Shown: piece by piece, positions 4,704-5,491 of the stretch
Layout of the letters: the number at the start of each line of letters is the position of its first letter
Numbering within the stretch: the stretch's first letter is position 1
Assembly (NCBI GenBank): GCA_003452735.1
Contig: DMNL01000018.1
Coordinates: forward strand, 1-5,491
Source of the DNA: Spirochaetaceae bacterium
GTDB lineage: Bacteria; Spirochaetota; Spirochaetia; Treponematales; Rectinemataceae
Length of the DNA: 5,491 nucleotides
Direction: 5' to 3'
Made by a program: the position numbers and the translations under genes
Notes under the pieces: model-generated
Databases searched by the model: none
What the model saw: the letters and a program-made list of their open reading frames with translations, nothing else
What the model was told of the DNA's origin: nothing

Positions 4704-5491
4704 ATGGAGGCAATGTTTTCCCCGCCAAACGATCTTAGCGCTTACGATCTCAGAATTGGGACAGTTGGGTATGAATATCCCGAATGGGAGGGCGTTCTCT
4801 ATAGTCATGGGACGGATAAAGAGGCATATTTGCGCTTATATTGCGAGCGCTTTTCTACCCTAGAGCTGGATTTTACATTCCATACCATGCCCAAGGCCGC
4901 CCAAATGCGAGATATTCTCGCTCGAGCTCTAGGGTCGTCTGCCGGACAGGCGCAGTTTCAGAACCAACTAATTCAGAAGCTGCCTGTTCAGGAGCCTTCT
5001 GGTAGGGCGCCTACGGATTTCTCAGTTATTGCCCACAGCTCTCTCACTCATCGGATAGATCCATTTACCTGGTCTCGCAGCCTGAGGACATTTCTTAAGG
5101 GCATAGAGCCACTGGCAGAAGCGGATCGACTCTGTGCGGTGTTACTTGTTTTTCCTTTTTCATTTCGCTATCGCGAAGAAGAACGGCGTTATCTCGATAA
5201 ATTGCTAAAGGCTCTAGAAACTTATCCTCTTGCAGCCTATTCCCTCGCGGTCGAATTCCAGAATTCCGAGTGGTTGACGCTCCGCGTCATAGAGGAACTT
5301 AAGAATAGAAATGTGGCTCTCTGTACACTCGATATGCCAAGGATGGAAGGCCGACCGCCGATTTCTGATATTGTCACCTCAGATCTCGCATACATTCGTT
5401 TTCTCGGAAGAGCTGCACCTGGAGTCCTTACGGCTTCTTCGAACTCTTCTTCAATAGAAGAAGGAGCGCGGAATACAGAAGAAGGATTATG
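4704..5491 (+). CDS. DUF72 (YecE-like) TIM-barrel-fold protein, 3' end outside the window
   Basis: The first 262 residues are visible and open to the window edge. Family signatures appear in order: IGTVGYEYPEWEGVLY (18-33), YCERFSTLELDFTFHTMP (46-63), DFSVIAHSSLTHRIDP (105-120), AVLLVFPFSFRY (145-156), LAVEFQNSEW (181-190) and LAYIRFLGR (228-236). The family has a UvrA-independent, TIM-barrel-like fold and no firmly established biochemical role; some members are discussed with DNA repair or iron-sulfur chemistry, which I cannot support here. Residues about 77-103 form a Q-rich insertion relative to what I recall of the family, and residues after 240 become a Ser/Glu-rich low-complexity stretch where relatives normally continue the fold. 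The start is either ATG 4704 (leaderless) or ATG 4713, which is preceded by GGAGG at only 2 nt spacing. The gene diverges from the alcohol dehydrogenase. Confidence 0.85.
   Translation, partial: MEAMFSPPNDLSAYDLRIGTVGYEYPEWEGVLYSHGTDKEAYLRLYCERFSTLELDFTFHTMPKAAQMRDILARALGSSAGQAQFQNQLIQKLPVQEPSGRAPTDFSVIAHSSLTHRIDPFTWSRSLRTFLKGIEPLAEADRLCAVLLVFPFSFRYREEERRYLDKLLKALETYPLAAYSLAVEFQNSEWLTLRVIEELKNRNVALCTLDMPRMEGRPPISDIVTSDLAYIRFLGRAAPGVLTASSNSSSIEEGARNTEEGL
5446..5463. repeat. Hairpin in the low-complexity part of the DUF72 gene
   Basis: CTTCTTC (5446-5452) and GAAGAAG (5457-5463) form a perfect 7-bp inverted repeat around AATA. The right arm belongs to AGAAGAAGGA at 5456-5465, repeated exactly at 5477-5486, 21 bp on (encoding EEG twice). 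It lies inside the reading frame and has no T-run, so it is not called as a terminator. Confidence 0.6.

Overview
The window holds one large exported protein gene, one convergent metabolic dehydrogenase gene, and the 5' part of a third gene running off the right edge. Base composition is moderate. A signal peptide, a C-terminal outer-membrane-barrel-like region and a DUF72 protein of the 'GYEYPEWEG...VDFSVKA/LTHR' type together suggest a diderm bacterium. My best guess is a spirochaete of the Treponema/Spirochaeta kind. This rests on recalled family resemblance, not on a search, and no rRNA or tRNA is present to anchor it.

Layout. Positions 6-3170 (+) encode a 1054-residue protein. From N to C terminus it has a basic/hydrophobic export signal (about residues 41-64, after an unusually long lead), a gluzincin metallopeptidase domain with a complete HELVH...E site, a probable beta-propeller-like middle, a degenerate E/Q/P-rich decapeptide linker, and about 340 residues that read as a transmembrane beta-barrel. 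Its true start is uncertain, and a second open frame ending at 118 may be the tail of an upstream gene. Positions 3171-3239 form a short convergent gap without a clear terminator. Positions 3240-4412 (-) encode a 390-residue iron-type alcohol dehydrogenase of the YqhD/butanol dehydrogenase group with all metal ligands present. Its start is best placed at an ATG 5 nt after a GGAGG ribosome binding site. Positions 4413-4703 are a divergent intergenic region with a promoter on each side, two diverged 31-bp direct repeats 68 bp apart, and several dyads. Positions 4704-5491 (+) encode the first 262 residues of a DUF72 protein, driven by a near-consensus promoter whose predicted start site falls on the initiator ATG itself.

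The three genes do not form an obvious pathway: the first two converge, and the dehydrogenase and DUF72 gene diverge from a shared control region. The most interesting items are the single-chain peptidase/propeller/barrel architecture (a candidate self-anchored outer-membrane or surface protease), the apparently leaderless DUF72 transcript with an upstream repeat pair, and an 18-bp perfect palindrome inside the large gene. I see no mobile element, CRISPR array, rRNA or tRNA.
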